The notes beneath the pieces are model-generated. The model was not told where the DNA came from. It made no database searches and saw only the letters and a program-made list of their open reading frames with translations. Position numbers and translations under genes: made by a program. A stretch of 64,000 nt of DNA from Telmatactis stephensoni (Eukaryota > Cnidaria > Anthozoa > Actiniaria > Isophelliidae): contig JALIZF010001585.1 of assembly GCA_029948255.1 (NCBI GenBank), positions 62,001 to 126,000 on the forward strand, given 5' to 3'. Shown piece after piece: positions 63,040-64,000 of this stretch; within the stretch, counting starts at the first letter, position 1, and each line of letters starts with the position of its first letter.

Positions 63040-64000
63040 GCAGGCTCTAGCTTGGTCAACCCGGTAGCTGTAAACAAACTAATAATATATTCAAATGAGG
63101 TCCTCACAGTCGCCTAAAACAATACTGGTAATTAGAATTAAATAAAAATTAGAAAATTAGAAATAAAAGAAAAACTGTAAATGCCGGCGGGGACAACCCG
63201 GTCGCTTTGATAGGTTAAACAACCACACATTCTAGCAAGGTCAATTGCTGGGTTTCAAACAGCTGTTGAATCTCATTATCTGCTTCAAATGGTGGTCAGT
63301 GTTTGACCACCATGTGCTCTCAACCAGAGAATATTCTATTGAAAACTTGTCTTTCAGCTGATGAAAATTCCAACGAGATTGAAAATGACGTCACATGAAA
63401 CCCAAGAATAGCCCGGTAGCTTCAAACCAACTGATAACACATTCGAGCGAGGTCAACCCAGTCGCTTTAAACAAACTGATAAGATATTCAAGCGAGGTCC
63501 TCCCGGTCGCCATAACAATACTGGTAATTAAAATTAAAAGAAAAACTACAAATTCCGCGGCGAGGTCGACCCGCCGGTCGCTTTGAAGCAACTGACCGTA
63601 TATTCAAGCGCGGTCCTCCTAGTCGCCATAAAAATACTGGTATTAGAAATGAAAAACTGCAAATGCCGGCGGTGACAACCCGGACGCTTTGACAGGCTAA
63701 TATAAGATTAAGAGAAACTATAAATTTCAGCGAGGTCAATAGCGGGGTCGCTTTAAGCCAACTGATAACACATTCGAGCAAGGCCAACCAGGTCGCTTTA
63801 AGCCAACTGATAACACATTCAAGCGAGGTCAACCCGGTCGCTTTAAGCCAACTGATAACACATTCGAGCGGGGTAAACCCGGTCGCTTAAGCCAACTGAT
63901 AACACATTAATTCGAGCGAGGTCAACCCGATCGCTTTAAGCCAACTGATAACACATTCGAGCGAGGTCAACCCGGTCGCTTTAAGCCAACTGATAACACA
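63040..64000. repeat. 45-bp satellite, running off the right edge
   Basis: From about 63405 the unit GGTCAACCCGGTCGCTTTAA then GCCAACTGATAACACATTCGAGCGA repeats, most regularly from 63725 onward. Diverged units (GGTCCTCCCGGTCGCCATAA, CAATACTGGTAATTA) form a related longer unit at 63060-63650. The segment 63262-63390 between early units resembles 42183-42325. Confidence 0.88.

Noticed and set aside
63405..64000. CRISPR-like array
   Set aside because: The 45-bp units are contiguous with no unique spacers, and the context is eukaryotic; it is a satellite.

Overview
This window looks like an animal nuclear genome, most likely an anthozoan cnidarian such as a stony coral or sea anemone. The base composition is AT-rich, genes have GT-AG introns, and MITEs, palindromes and satellites are dense. 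The retroelement set is CsRn1-type Ty3/gypsy plus PAT/Ngaro-type tyrosine-recombinase elements. The host group is an inference; no marker gene fixes it. There is no prokaryotic operon structure.

The only convincing host gene is a CLN3 (battenin)-like membrane protein on the minus strand, present twice. Copy A has exons 15342-14901 and 9900-9089. Copy B has exons 50555-50114 and 44709-43898. Each copy codes for 417 residues, and they differ at only seven positions. They lie in a direct segmental duplication: about 7722-20742 for copy A and 42535-52152 for copy B. Each copy acts as an empty-site reference for insertions in the other.

Layout: 1-1465 is a foldback with 88-bp tandem arms. 2.3-7.6 kb holds MITEs, palindromes and a possible pseudogene relic. 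7.7-20.7 kb is duplication copy A, carrying a 3.8-kb PAT-like tyrosine-recombinase retrotransposon (16161-19964) nested in a TTAA-flanked MITE. 20743-23883 is a complete Tc1/mariner-like DNA transposon with 27-bp inverted repeats; it carries a DD34E transposase and, divergently, a spliced gene for a DM-domain (doublesex/MAB-3 type) protein with a C-terminal zinc ribbon. 24-28.8 kb is noncoding with a LINE tail, a LINE relic and a tRNA-derived inverted element. 28867-33197 is an intact CsRn1-clade Ty3/gypsy element with identical-looking 141-bp LTRs. 34-42.5 kb is repeat-rich (a TTAA element, minisatellites, microsatellites, a satellite with a GC-rich core, palindromic MITEs). 42.5-52.2 kb is duplication copy B. 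54.8-61.0 kb is a Ngaro-like retrotransposon on the minus strand with SGNH hydrolase, Gag, RT/RNase H and tyrosine recombinase. 61-64 kb has a retroelement relic and a 45-bp satellite running off the window edge.

The strongest novelty candidate is the two-gene transposon at 20743-23883, where a DM-domain protein is mobile cargo facing its own transposase. Next is the PAT-like element, whose central split repeat lies inside a predicted gag intron. All functional statements come from reading motifs by eye; no database search was run.
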